Shown piece after piece: positions 43,889 to 54,944 of a stretch of 64,000 nt of DNA. Under the pieces are notes generated by a model, which searched no databases, was not told where the DNA came from, and saw only the letters and a list, made by a program, of their open reading frames with translations. Made by a program: the position numbers and the translations under genes. Each line of letters opens with the position of its first letter. The stretch's first letter is position 1. Source of the stretch: Lepidodermella squamata (taxonomy: Eukaryota > Gastrotricha); contig JBLDXI010000030.1 in the NCBI GenBank assembly GCA_047495785.1, positions 1,178,001 through 1,242,000 on the forward strand, given 5' to 3'.

Positions 43889-46249
43889 ATGTTTTTTAAA
43901 CTAGTCTTTCTCCTGATGGGAGTCGATGCTCAGCTTAGAAAGCCCCATGTGATGAAACTGCTTGCATTTCGACCAGCCCCAGAAACCATGGACGGCAGAA
44001 CCTGTGCTGCTGCTATAAAGCTAACAGTTGACCTCTTCAACAATCAAACCGAGTACCTACCCGATTATCACATCGATGTTAGCATCGTGAATGAAGGGCC
44101 TGTCACAGTCGATGCACCGAGACAGTTCCTACAGTTCTACGACGGCTACATGAGAAATACTGAAGCTTACAGGGCATCTGGCATCTACCTCTCCCCTGCT
44201 GTGATAGGAACAGCTGTGAATTGCCAATCCACGAGTCGAATTATTCGAGAGCTCAACATGGTTCAATTCACGTACGGCTGTTACGGGCCAATGTTCTCCG
44301 CAGATCGGAAGAACTACCCGAATCTCTACAAAGTTGTAACGCCGAATGAGAAAATGATCATATCCGCTGCTTACTTCGCTCGGAATGTTGGTTTGTGGCG
44401 GGAAGTTGCTCTTATTACGGGCTTGGCAAACCAAAATGAAGTGCTGTCTTCTCAAGCTTTGTATGTCGAAGGTGTCAAAATTGGGCTGCGATTCACAATG
44501 TTTGCCGGGGTGTTGGACATAGATAGCGACCTTCTGCAAGAGGTTCTAGACTCGAATTCGAGAGTAGTCATTTTCGCTTCTGTAAACATTGTGCTGCTCG
44601 CCAAGTTTCTCTGTATGGCCTTTAAGGCTGGTATAACAGGGTCGAATTTCGCCATACTCTTACCATCGTTATCCTATTTCCAACCAAATGCCATATTAAT
44701 CCCCGGCTGCCCATCTTCAGTGTTGATGGAGCAGTTCAAAATCATATACTGGATCGGATATTTCCCCAGCGCTGTAGTTCCTAATGGCAAATCGGAGCTC
44801 GGCTACGATTTTCGGGAATTTGATAAAGCTCTTGATGTTGCTATGAATCAAAGCCGCTACCTCGATTATGCCCTTAGGCATACATGTCACGATGCGGTAA
44901 TGGCAGCGATTCTTGCCTTGGACAAGGCGGATCGCAGATTGAACTCAAATTTCAACTCTTCACTAAGAGACTTCTTTGAGAAACCAGAGTTAGTAGGCCA
45001 AGTATTGAATTCGAGCGCTGCCGCATCGGATTTCCGAGGCATAAGAACAGGTCGAATCTTCTATTCTAAACGACTTGAATATGACTCTGAGCCATTTTGG
45101 GCGGCTCAGTTCGCCAATGGAACTTTGAAGCTGACCCATCGAATGGAATTTTTCGGAGATCAAATGCAAATCCAACAATTGAATGCGATCGAGTGGAATA
45201 CGAGGTCGATGAAGCCCCCGAAAGACCTCTCAACAGTTGTGCGCAGATACTACACGTACCCAATTGTTTCTTTCTATGTCCTTCTTGGTCTGGCGATTGT
45301 GGTCACCCTTGTCCAGTTTATTTTCGTTTTCGTAAATTCGAAAAGCATAAGTGAGGATTCCAATGACAAGGTCGCTAATCACGTGATGTTCTCAGGAGCT
45401 TTTACAACCAACGTTGCTTGCGTGCTCTCAGTGTCTTTGAACTTGAGTGAAATCTCAAGTGACATTCTGTGCGGTTCGAGAATCGTATTCGCTGTAACAG
45501 GCGTGTCTATTATGAATGGCAACTCCTTCGCGAGAATTTTAATGATGGTGCTGACTAGCAAGAGCAGCCATCCACGCCGCCCAACGCAACACGCTGGCAG
45601 TATACGTGAGGATTTGCGCAGATCAAGCCTAATTAGACGAGTATCCTACTTTGACAGCCGAGGAAGATCAGTGTTAAATCCTAATGATCATCGAAGTGGT
45701 TCGGTAGTCTCCACTAGAATAGTTCGCAAATTCCGACCCAACGTGTTTATCACCTGGGGTACAGCGATCTTTCTACTCCTAAACATAGTGATTCTCACCA
45801 CATGGCTCCTCACATCTCCAATGACTGTTGGCTTGGAAGTATCGAAAATTTCATTCGATCCTGTTCAGGATTTGTATTATGACATTGGAACTGCTTTTTG
45901 CGACTCCAATGGACAAGAAAAGTGGCTCGGTGCGGTTTTGGCTATTCACGGATTCTTCTTACTTCTTGGATCGTTGCTTTCGTACGAGGTTCGACGCATG
46001 TTGCCACCGCCTGGGATGACTGCTGAATTTATAACCGCTCGGCTGTGCATCGTCAACTCACTTTTCACATTCGCCTGCGTAGTTGTGACGTCGTTCATCG
46101 TTCCATCAACGCAGGCGACATTGCAGCAGAGTGTTATGGCTTACGGCGGCCTTGTTTACTCGATATCAACGTCTAGTGTGGTTGCTTACGGAATCGTTAC
46201 GAAAGCAAAATCGTCCAAGATAAATAGACGGGTTTCAATGATCAATTAA
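43889..46249 (+). CDS. Family C-like GPCR with Venus-flytrap domain (orphan, single exon)
   Basis: The 786-residue protein starts with a signal peptide (MFFKLVFLLMGVDAQ). The ectodomain runs to about 450 and carries FRPAPETMDGRTCAAAIKL, VIGTAVNCQSTSRII, GLWREVALITG, FKAGITGSNFAILLPS and LRHTCHDAVMAAILAL. There is no cysteine-rich linker. Seven helices start at about 455 (YPIVSFYVLLGLAIV) and end near 770. The intracellular loop before TM4 is unusually long and basic (about 560-610, with RREDLRR-like and RRVSYFDSRGRS stretches) and could be a phosphorylation or coupling site. The cysteine after TM4 (GTAFCDSNGQEKW) is conserved across this receptor cluster. The tail is short and basic. The frame is intact. 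Confidence 0.88.
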   Translation: MFFKLVFLLMGVDAQLRKPHVMKLLAFRPAPETMDGRTCAAAIKLTVDLFNNQTEYLPDYHIDVSIVNEGPVTVDAPRQFLQFYDGYMRNTEAYRASGIYLSPAVIGTAVNCQSTSRIIRELNMVQFTYGCYGPMFSADRKNYPNLYKVVTPNEKMIISAAYFARNVGLWREVALITGLANQNEVLSSQALYVEGVKIGLRFTMFAGVLDIDSDLLQEVLDSNSRVVIFASVNIVLLAKFLCMAFKAGITGSNFAILLPSLSYFQPNAILIPGCPSSVLMEQFKIIYWIGYFPSAVVPNGKSELGYDFREFDKALDVAMNQSRYLDYALRHTCHDAVMAAILALDKADRRLNSNFNSSLRDFFEKPELVGQVLNSSAAASDFRGIRTGRIFYSKRLEYDSEPFWAAQFANGTLKLTHRMEFFGDQMQIQQLNAIEWNTRSMKPPKDLSTVVRRYYTYPIVSFYVLLGLAIVVTLVQFIFVFVNSKSISEDSNDKVANHVMFSGAFTTNVACVLSVSLNLSEISSDILCGSRIVFAVTGVSIMNGNSFARILMMVLTSKSSHPRRPTQHAGSIREDLRRSSLIRRVSYFDSRGRSVLNPNDHRSGSVVSTRIVRKFRPNVFITWGTAIFLLLNIVILTTWLLTSPMTVGLEVSKISFDPVQDLYYDIGTAFCDSNGQEKWLGAVLAIHGFFLLLGSLLSYEVRRMLPPPGMTAEFITARLCIVNSLFTFACVVVTSFIVPSTQATLQQSVMAYGGLVYSISTSSVVAYGIVTKAKSSKINRRVSMIN

Positions 46250-46435
46250 CGCGATACAAGTAGACTTGGATAAACCACTTGAATGAATGAATGAATTGAA
46301 TGCTTCTCCCGCTTTCAACAAAAGATTCCAATAAGTATTAAATTGAATTATTCAGCCTCAGCTGATAGCTGGGGATCCGCCATGAAGATCTACCTTCTAG
46401 TGTAGGAGGATGAGGTTATAAGTCGAATTTTTAAC

Positions 46436-46556
46436 CTTTTGTTTTACGCTGGTTTTTAGGTATTTCGACCACGCTTAGTTCTTGCAAGACAATGGCGGAA
46501 AACCATTCGCAAACAGACAAAATATAGTTACAGCAAACAAAATGGTATACGAACAC
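46436..46556. repeat. Dispersed direct repeat, copy 1 (partner at 58030-58150)
   Basis: Shared blocks include gcaaacaaaatggtata, ttcgaccacgctt and caagacaatg.cggaaa. The two copies lie beside two different receptor genes. Confidence 0.7.
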
Positions 46557-46854
46557 AAGAAGTCCGCGCAGAAGGTGATTTCAGATGAGTGGCGTCGCAT
46601 ACAGAATATATAGAATATGGAGTCATCAATATTTCATAAGAGTTCATATTTTTCTGCATCTTCCATTAAGCGTTATTCTTCAGCGAGGGCGCGCAGTCTC
46701 ATCATTTCGTTCTCCGGCTGATAGGAGAATGTCAAGGGTTTTAAGCTTCAAGCTCGTCTTCTTTCCATACGCCATACTCGCAATTCTGGGCGAGGAGTAG
46801 AGCTGACCAGCCTGTCGACGCTTTGTAATTGTGTGTGCTCATGTGCGCGCACTC

Positions 46855-46966
46855 GAAATCTCCGGCCCGCAAATAATAGAAACTTCGGCCGACTCATGTC
46901 GAGATAACGTCACGAAAGTGTCTCCGAAGACACCCTCTCCGAAGTTAGTTTGCGGACGCACCTTAA
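46855..46966. mobile_element. Relic of the CTTCGG-rich inverted-repeat element
   Basis: It contains aatagaaacttcggccg, ctccgaagacaccctctcc and a terminus-like ctccgaagttagtttgcgga followed by cgcacct. The terminus resembles ctccgaagtagtttgtgaac at the right end of the complete element at 49978-50850. Heavily mutated. Confidence 0.55.
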
Positions 46967-47029
46967 GAAGAGTGAGGTCTCGCGTTCTCTCCCCAAGCCG
47001 TCAACTTGAAGCTCGCTATAGGTGGCGCT

Positions 47030-47320
47030 GTTTTTCCCCAGGTTCCGGTTCTGCGAATACTTGGCATTCACTTTGACCTTTGACGAAATGTTGACCTGGA
47101 AGGCCCACATAGACTATACCCTAAATTGCTATGGGCGTAATTTGTCGTGGTTCCAGACGCTCGTTCACCGGTGGCGTCGTACCGCTTACCTGGCCCTTGT
47201 CCCTTGACTATCGCAACGTTTGGCTTTGTCTACTGTCTACTTCGCGTCAGCCGCGAAAACGCAGCTACGCCGCCTTCAAGTGTTACAAAATTGCCTCCGC
47301 GCGATGCTTACTTAATGTTC
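47030..47320 (+). mobile_element. Non-LTR retrotransposon (LINE) remnant, end of reverse transcriptase
   Basis: One frame reads FCEYLAF, TFDEMLTWKAHIDYTLN, the typical 'YLG-x-x-LD-x-L-x-W-x-x-H' block after the reverse-transcriptase core of non-LTR elements. About 150 bases on, another frame reads VYFASAAKTQLRRLQVLQN then CLRAML, matching the later 'K-x-x-L-x-x-L-Q-x-x-Q-N' block. The frame change between them and the stops mark it as dead. Confidence 0.65.
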
Positions 47321-47419
47321 GACTGTGTGCGATGTACTTAATGTACGAATCAGTGTATTAGAACAGCGTTGCCGTCTCCCCAGCTTTCCCTCGTTCCTTG
47401 AAAAAGTGCAGCGCCATTA

Positions 47420-49173
47420 AGCTGAGAACGTCGTACGCTTCGTTTAGCCGTTACGCGAAGACACGGAGAGTGTCCGGCTCTCTGTGTCGCCGCATCAGTA
47501 GTCGCCAGCTTTCCTTCTAAATTCAATTCGCACCTGTCCCCGGGCCCGTTCTCTGCTGTGCAGGGTGCGATATTATCTTGGATACTGGAGCTGCCGCAGG
47601 GGAAAACTTTGTTTTGTTTTATTTGCCAAAATGACTAGTGATTTCAACCAAAAAACGAGCGAAGCGAGGAAACTGCAAATTCCTCGGCAAGGGGTCATAC
47701 GGTTTGGGGATATTTTTGAGCTAGAAACAACAGAGTCAGGCTTTCGAAAGCAGTATTAAGTCCGTTGTTACAGGGCGACGTTTCGAAGTCCCGATTCTAC
47801 TAACGCGTGGGTTCCGTAGAAAATGCCTGGTTTTAGAATCGATCTAACTGTATTTTTTTTGGTTCCTGGGCTCGGCGATTGAACAGAGATGCAGTCCTCC
47901 GATTTTTATTCGTGACTCGAAAGTGTCTGCCACTGGAAAGAAATTGCGAAAAACTGTACGCAGCGGTCACCGATTTTTTCACTATAAGCTGCTGTCCGTT
48001 GGTTCGAAGTTCGCAAGGTCCGCGAAACTAGTTAATACGCGATTGAAAAATCACTGATGAAATTTCCTAAAGCTTGAAGCCTGAAGACTTCGATGCTGTT
48101 CTAGAGGAGTATGGTCTTTTGGTTTCTAAAAATAACAAAAAAACACTGGTTAGAATGCGAGCAGAGCGAGCCGATTTTTCGGCGATTCGCCTCTGAAAAT
48201 GCAAAAGATGAGCATCTCGAAGCTCTGTTTTTTTCTAAATAGGAAGAAATTATCTAAATTTTAGGTCTCCTGCTAACTTCCTTCCGAACAGATTCCAGAT
48301 CATCGAAAATAGGCTCTAATGAGAAAGGAAACTGCTGGCTCAGGGGAAAAGAAAACAAAAGGAAAATAGCGAATCTAGAAAAACCTTCGATTTTGCGAAA
48401 GCACGAAAATTGCGAATTTTTGAATACCTCAAAAATTCCCTTAACCTGGCCGGCCTCTCAATGTCTTAAAAGTGAACGCCGATTAACTATACCCCTACCC
48501 CTTTTCTCAACGGTTTCAATAAGGAATACTTTTTTGTGTCTGCCACTGAGCGTGGCCCAGTGGTGAAAAATCGGAAGCCTGCAGAGATGATCAACAAAGT
48601 TCGAATTAGGGCAATTTCTGTCGGTTATTTCGGTTATTTCAAGCCAAATTTCTGGATGTCGGATGGAATAAGAGATATGTCTGATAAAAGAAGACAGATG
48701 TCTGATGAAAACACGATAAAGGCTATTTTTAACCCGAAAATTGGCTAAACCTGACCTTCTTTACAAGGTCTTAAAGTCCTAAAGCCGCTAATAAAACTAG
48801 CCGTATTATAATACACTAACGTTTCATCTTCGAATCAAACGTTATAAACAAGTATGGTATCATATATCAATGCTCTGATTTCTTTCGTCACCCCCAAAAG
48901 CAAAACTGCAATGAAGCGTCCGCGAAATTTCCATTCTGGTTAGGGGTTAGTTCGGGGCAATCCAGCACAATTCGTGGAGTCTTCAGTCAGAAATATACAA
49001 AGGCTCTTGCCAACGCTCAGAAATATATAGATTCCACGTCCAACAAACAAAAACTGTAGCGTCCTCAATCCTTACGGGGGTTTGCTCTTATATTCTCATA
49101 TAAACTACCTGAGTAGCAAAATCAGGCGCTTGTCAGGTCTATTCAAATTCTTGGGCCACTGCTTTCTAGCAAA
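47420..49173. other. Intergenic, no supported gene
   Basis: Short frames only. No paired inverted repeat was recognised. Fragments gcgagcgaagcgag recur here and in the hAT-like element. Confidence 0.45.
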
Positions 49174-49977
49174 ATGTTGAAGAATGCATTAACTGAGCTA
49201 AGTATGCTGGCGAATTTGTCGCTTCTCGTGACGGTGGCTGTTGAGCCTATCCGAACTGTAAAACCGAAACTGTTATGGCCTGCCATCACTGGCGGTTCTG
49301 ATCTAACTAATGCAAGCGTTTATGCACTAGCTGAATATGTCAACAATGGCTCAAATGTTTTGGCCAACTTTGAGGTAGTTCCCTATCCATTGGTCTATCT
49401 AGAGGAAGACCAGGTCAATAGAAGGGCTAGACAGCTTCTGGAGTTGGATCTGCCAAAAGATACCTACCTGGCTCCTGTTATCACTGGGCCTGATGGCGAT
49501 TGTGACACTTCAGCTGGTTCATATCGCGGTATCAACATGATCATGGTAATATTTTTGACCTTTTATAATTTCAGCTCCTCCTACTTCTAGCCTACAGTAT
49601 CCATAGCCATGGGTCAGCAAAAATATATCCTATAACCAAAAATCTTTAACTTTCCAATATCATATTGGCCATACCACGGGTAAAAGAGCCTGAATGTCAC
49701 AATATTACAAAAAATAAGCTTTTCTTTACTGAAAATGTTTACTTAACTGAATTTTCTTTACTTTCAATTTGTATTATCCGTTACTAACAAATAAACGGCG
49801 CCAAAGGCTAATACTGACACATGGCCACCTTAAAAACTGGCATCATGGCTATTTACTGCGAACTTCGAAACCTCGAAACTTCGAAGTTTTCATTGAGTAG
49901 CAATTCATAGCCATGGCGCCAGAGTTAAAGGTAGATAGGTACCCTATAAGAATATTATAGTAGCCGATAGCGCCTTA

Positions 49978-50850
49978 TAGTGCGTTCACAAACTACTTCG
50001 GAGACCGACCGCTTCGGAGAGCGAAGTAGAAACTTCGGAGAGAAATAGCAAAACTTCGGTGGCCTTATCAGTGGCATTTTCTACGCGCGCGCGCGGCGTG
50101 ACGACCGAAGTTTCTATTGTTTGCGGCCGAAGTTTGGCCGCTCGCTCACACACCACGCGCGGGTATGGCTCTTACTCAGGGTCAATGCAATTTTTTTCCA
50201 TTTTACCTTAATTCTCCGAATTGTTTGCATAATGAGACGCGCCTTCTGATGAGGATAAAAAGAAGCTAAATTTCAGCGCTCAGTTCATCAGATTCGCCAT
50301 AAAAAAATATTTGCTAAAATATTCTCGCGCATTCTCATCAAAGCCAATTTTTCCATACGAGCCGCGCTATTTATAGATTTAAAAATTCGTCATAGAAACC
50401 GGACATTTTTGCAATATTAACTTCTCAGTATCTAAATGCTTCACTATTGCTATGTAATTTTTTAATGGCTAATGAAACGGATCGCATTGTCAATGAAAAT
50501 ATCACCGGAAAGACAAATTTGAGGCGCCTGGTACAGTGTGGTAAAGTGGCTGTGTGCGCGCGTGTGTGTTTGCGTGCGTGCGTAATAACTTCGGACGCGC
50601 TCAAACTTCGGTTCGGAGGCACTTCGGAGAGCAGTTTTGGGGCTCTCCGAACCGAAGTTTGTGCGCTTCCTTTGTTCGGTGCGCGCGCACCGCCTATTGT
50701 TAAAACTTCGGCCGCGCTGGCCGAAGTGCGCGCGTTTGTGAACGAAAATCTAAACTTCGGGCAGCGATTACGCAACTTCGGAGGCCTGTTACGAAACTTC
50801 GGTGGCCGAAAACTTCGGACGCCTCTCCGAAGTAGTTTGTGAACGCACTA
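49978..50850. mobile_element. Inverted-repeat DNA element with many CTTCGG motifs (Harbinger-like duplication)
   Basis: The ends are TAGTGCGTTCACAAACTACT and its exact inverse (about 27 bases shared, running into TCGGAGA). TTA flanks both sides (49975-49977 and 50851-50853), as in PIF/Harbinger elements, though a TA duplication cannot be excluded. Within the outer 130 bases on the left and 270 bases on the right, AACTTCGG or CCGAAGT appears more than fifteen times in both orientations. The interior has no transposase frame. Confidence 0.75.
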
Positions 50851-52710
50851 TTATCATGGCTTGCAAAATCACGGAATTGAAGGCAGGATATAACAGAAGA
50901 CAGTCTATAGTGAACAGTCGTACTTCAGTATCAATATCATTGCTCTAAGTACTGTAGACTGTAGCTGGACCACCGCCCCGTCGATCTTCTCGAAGATACC
51001 CTTGTCCGGTCTTGACTGCAGGCGGATCCGAAAGATCAGCCCCGTTTCGGGCTGCTTTCTGTTTCGCTGTGCCTTCCTTGTTTTGAATTTTTTCAAATTC
51101 CATTTATCCTACTGAATAAAAAACGATATTTTTTCACCGAGCAGCATTTGACGGCAGGATAAGCCCCGAAGTTACGAAAATCTACGGCTGAGTGACCCCA
51201 AAATCACAAATAAACCCTGTGTAACTCGTTTTTACCCGTTGTATGCTGTCAAAGTGAGCATCGCTAGGTGTGGCATGCCATGATATGGCTTAGAGTGAAA
51301 CTTATTTTCGAACTAGGGCGGAATTCCGACCTTGTGTACCATTTTTAATGCTAATCTCGCCGTAATAATTTATTTTTACCTCGCATTTTTTTCGTTTCAA
51401 TGCTCATCAGATTACGCAAAGCTGCGCTGGGCCTTTTATCGAATCCCGAAGGTCTAAGTTCTTCAACAATCTCTATACCACATTAGGATCAGTGAGCACG
51501 TACAAATACGCCTTACTTGAGGCAGTTCGAAGCGTTGGCAAATGGAAACGGGTCGGTATCATCTACTCTTGGTGGCTCCGTGATGTTCCAATGTTGGTTT
51601 TCGACACCTTCAGATTGCTAACAGCGAACAAAGTCGAGGTTAGTGAGACTGTTGGATCGTACTGGTTCGGTGAGTTGGAGGATGTTGATCTGCAGCCCCT
51701 GCAAAATGTCAGAGTGGTTCTCATTTTTCCATATGGAGCCTATGAATGTCAGATTTTCCTTTGCAAGGCGTATCACAATGGAATGAGGCCTCCGTTGTAT
51801 CAATTTATCGCATCGATTCCGGCATGCTTAACATGGAACCTGGGCCGGGAGGTTGCAATATCGGGGAATTGTACCCGGGAAATTATCGACATCCAGCTAT
51901 CAGCGTTGTTTGCAATCGGTATTCCGACAACACCTTTTGAGATGCCAGCAATGTCAAGCCTCGGGATGAGCCCGGATGAGTACGACGAACGGCTCAACGT
52001 TGAAATGGCACGTTTAGCGGGAACCGAAGCCATAGGAAGTTGGAGCGTTCGTTACTCGGAGCATGACTCTCAGATGTACACGCTTCTAGTTCTGAATAAA
52101 ACTGATGCGATTCTGCGGCAGGACTATAACCTCTCTCTAACCGATTTTAAAGATCCGAAGTACAGATCTCTTGTTTACAGTGTTGCCAATCGAAGCGCGG
52201 CTGAGCTTGAGGCTATTGGGTTCCGAAACACTAGGATAAAGCGAGATATCAACGACGAGATGTTTCAAGACCTATCGATAATGCAAGCCCACAACTTGAA
52301 TGCTCGAAGGGTAGCTCATCTCTCATTCAACTACGAAAGACGTGCATTTTCTTACCAACTTGATGCCTCGCCGATATGGGCAACTAAAACAGGATTCTCG
52401 CCAAAAGATCTGTCAAACATCGAATTAAGGATTGGATTTTGTGGAAAATTTTCTCACCGTTATGGTAGCTTGTTTAGCCATATCCGTGACTTTTCTTCAA
52501 ATGTTGGTCTACAGCAAGTTCGTTCGTGTTAGGAACTACCGAGCTTCATTATACTCCCGTTTTGCAGGTCAAAGGTCACACGTGCACACGTGATCAAAAC
52601 GTGTGATCAAAACACTAAACTTTTAGGTTGTTGCTAGTGTGGTAGTTTCGTCATTTCGTCATTTCGTCATCTCGTCACTATGAAAAAAAAATATTCAAAA
52701 AAATGTTGTG

Positions 52711-52777
52711 AGCTGGAGTCGAACTATCAACCTCTGGTTTCCTGAGCTGTAGCTTGAACCACTAAACCACACAGGAG
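52711..52777 (-). other. tRNA-like relic, left inner arm of the fold-back element
   Basis: The minus strand reads TGGTTTAGTGGTTCAAGC (A-box-like) and, about 35 bases on, GATAGTTCGACTCC (B-box-like). The T-stem pairs poorly (about 3 of 5) and the acceptor stem only in part, so it is a tRNA-derived or SINE-like relic and not a working tRNA gene. Confidence 0.4.
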
Positions 52778-52863
52778 ACACTTGGGACCCGTCTTAGAAT
52801 CAATTGATATAGGCCACAGTTAAAGCATACTTCAACAAGATAGATGAACACGATTTTAAGACA

Positions 52864-52930
52864 ACTTGCTTGCTTAGTGGTTCCAGCACTAGCACTCCAA
52901 GCCAGAGGTTGATAGTTCGACTCCAGCTCA
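52864..52930 (+). other. tRNA-like relic, right inner arm of the fold-back element
   Basis: The plus strand reads TGCTTAGTGGTTCCAGC and then AGAGGTTGATAGTTCGACTC. The 3' part is identical to the left arm, but the middle (anticodon-arm equivalent) differs, so the two arms have diverged internally. Confidence 0.4.
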
Positions 52931-53926
52931 TATTAATTTTTTATTTTTTCTAAGTTTTTTCGGCCTTTTGGAAGTTTTTCAAAGTGACGAATTGACGAAA
53001 TGACGAAACCACCACCAACTTAACAACAAGCAACAACCTAAAAGTTTAGTTTTTTGATCACACGTTTTGATCACGTGTGCACGTGTGACCTTTGACCTGC
53101 AAAACGGGAGTATAATGTTACAATCGAGCTATCCGTTACATCAACCATCTTGAGGAGTGGAAATGCTCTTTTAGGGTGGGGCCTAGGGATTTGCCATACG
53201 ATGAGATGAAAGGCGTTGTCATTCAAAGACGCGCGTCTACACTCGTAAGTGACAGGTATACAAACGAACTCCAAATATCGCAAGCTCTCAGCGTAGCCTT
53301 GGCTACGAACGTGATCGGGCTGCTTCTCTGGATCATCAAAGAGCCAATGCAAATATCCTTCTATCGAAACCCGATAGCGTTTGACGAAGTTGCAGACACA
53401 TATTTTGAGCTCAATGTCATGCTTTGTAGTTCCGAGAATATTAGCTACTGGCTCGGGGCAGTTCTCACCTTCAATTTCGGACTTGTGCTAATTGCGAATA
53501 TGTTCTCGCTCGACCTCAGAAGTCGCACCATGCCTAATGAATTCGGTTTAAGTTGTAAGCTAATCAGAGCAGCGGCCATGAACGCACTAACTATGCTAGC
53601 TGCCAGCGCTATTGTCCTTGTCTTGGTCTCGCATTCTAACAAGCCATGCTTGTTCAACGCAGCATTAGCTTCGATCGAGCTTGTCTATTCTGGGCTGATG
53701 AGCTTCGTTATGCTGCTACCAGTTACTGTGAAAGTCGAAAGGCTAGATATAGTTGCAAGCAGTGGCTAATTTGAGTTTGCGGGGGTTGATATTATGACGA
53801 ACAATAAATAATCTTGGGCAGTGTTAGCAATTTTGTCAGACGTTTTCGCAAGAGATGAATTTTGCGCATAAAAAATGAACAATGAATCATGAATGTCTAC
53901 TTTACACACGAGTTTGTGAATCGCCC

Positions 53927-53935
53927 TATAAAAGG
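53927..53935 (+). promoter_or_regulatory. Strong TATA box ahead of a deletion pseudogene
   Basis: TATAAAAGG sits within the palindromic GCCCTATAAAAGGGC, about 190 bases before the ATG at 54121. The functional sister gene at 43889 shows no equivalent. Confidence 0.4.
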
Positions 53936-54120
53936 GCCATTTTTGTTATATATTATCGACATTATATAATTGTACACTTTAGATGTGACATATACAAGAT
54001 AGTTCACATCATTAGCGAAATTAGATGCAGAAGTTGACTCGTGACAGCATGTCTAGACCAAATACCTTTCTCAAGTTCTCCGTCCGCCCTAGTCATTTCA
54101 GTGAATTTCAATAAACAGCA

Positions 54121-54370
54121 ATGTTGTTCAACCTAGTGTTTCTCCTGATGGGAGCACATGCCCAGCGTAGAAAGCCTCATGTGCTGAAACCGCTTGCATT
54201 TCGACCAGCCCCCGAAACCATGGACGGCCGAACTATTATGATATTGGGACATCGTTTTGCGACTCAAAAGGACAAGAAAATTGGCTCGCTGCTAACTTAG
54301 CTCTTCACGGATTTCTACTGATCCTAGGGTCTATGTTTTCGAACGAGTTTCGACGCATGTTGCGGTAGTA
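54121..54370 (+). pseudogene. Deletion pseudogene of the 43889-type family C receptor
   Basis: It starts like the intact sister (MLFNLVFLLMGAHAQRRKPH, then FRPAPETMDGRT), with about 125 bases of shared 5' flank. Right after DGRT the DNA jumps to the region equivalent to YYDIGTAFCDSNGQ between TM4 and TM5, in a different frame. The N-terminal frame ends at 54300. Readable out-of-frame residues include LALHGFLLILGSMFSNEFRR. About 1.8 kb of coding sequence (most of the ectodomain and TM1-TM4) is missing. A 60-residue secreted peptide could in principle be made, but nothing suggests a role. Confidence 0.85.
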
Positions 54371-54944
54371 AGTTTCACTCAAAAGCGAGCGAAGCGAGAC
54401 AATTTTGAAGATTTTACACAGAACCACGCTCAAAAACCTCTCAAATTAACGAAACAGTGGGATAAATTCTCGTTTTGATGTCTGGACCGGCCGAGCTGGG
54501 GTGGGATTATCCCAATGTTTTCTGCTATTCCGCGCTGTTTGAGCTGATATAAACCCTGGTCATGGCAATCACCCCCTATTTTCGATTTATTTGAGCACGG
54601 AAACAAAAGTCAAGACAATACTGAGGCGCCGAAATCCTGGCGATCCTCCACATTTTAATATTCCGTAATTACGAGAAAATTAACCAGGTTGTTGGAATTA
54701 CCGCAAAGATACGGGAACAAGCGGGCCCAGCCATTTTGACCGTTGGATTAGGTTATAGACTCAGCGGAAATTCCATCGGAGCGGAGATTCATCTCAGATT
54801 GCTAGGAGGCTCGTGCCAGCCGCAACTTGCCGAAGCCATTTCGTTGCCTTTTCTGGTTGACGGTCAATTCTTCTTGCATTAGCAACCTAGCTTAAATTAG
54901 ATTGAATGGCTTGATGCAGAATTGGCGATTCGAGATTAGAATGT
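54371..54944. other. Spacer with an unassigned plus-strand open stretch
   Basis: About 54660-54882 reads openly as a protein-like stretch (GPAILTVGLGYRLSGNS, then IGAEIHLRLLGGS) but has no clear start and resembles no family I can name. Confidence 0.35.

Larger units (their letters stand above)
52547..53117. mobile_element. Fold-back element with about 90-base arms and tRNA-like inner arms
   Basis: The left end is CATTATACTCCCGTTTTGCA and the right end is its inverse. The match is nearly perfect for about 90 bases (through gtgatcaaaacgtgtgatca and ctaaacttttaggttgttgc), then continues as cgtcatttcgtcatt units on both sides. Further in, both arms contain gagctggagtcgaactatca followed by acctctgg, again in opposite orientation. 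About 90 bases of unique sequence form the centre. Confidence 0.8.
49174..53769 (+). pseudogene. Family C-like GPCR, broken by a frameshift, a lost TM2-TM3 and an inserted element
   Basis: Exon 1 (49174-49545) encodes a signal peptide and the first lobe of the flytrap domain and ends with INMIM at a GT donor. Exon 2 begins at 51411 after TGCTCATCAG with ITQSCAGPFIESRRSK, which continues the fold exactly as in the sister genes. The frame runs through the ectodomain to NIELR near 52425, then shifts by one base. TM1 (FLTVMVACLAISVTFLQMLV) is readable in the next frame. At 52547-53117 a 571-base inverted-repeat element sits in the coding region. After it the sequence resumes in the loop before TM4 (YINHLEEWKCSF) and continues through TM4-TM7 to 53769. 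TM2 and TM3 are missing. With two independent lesions this locus cannot make a full receptor. Intron 1 (49546-51410) carries another element. Confidence 0.85.

Noticed and set aside
50447-50842. 131-residue frame and its minus-strand counterpart
   Set aside because: Lies wholly within the CTTCGG-rich element; open only because of the repeated motif.
52711-52930. Two functional tRNA genes
   Set aside because: A and B boxes are present, but the T-stem and acceptor stem do not pair properly in either arm.
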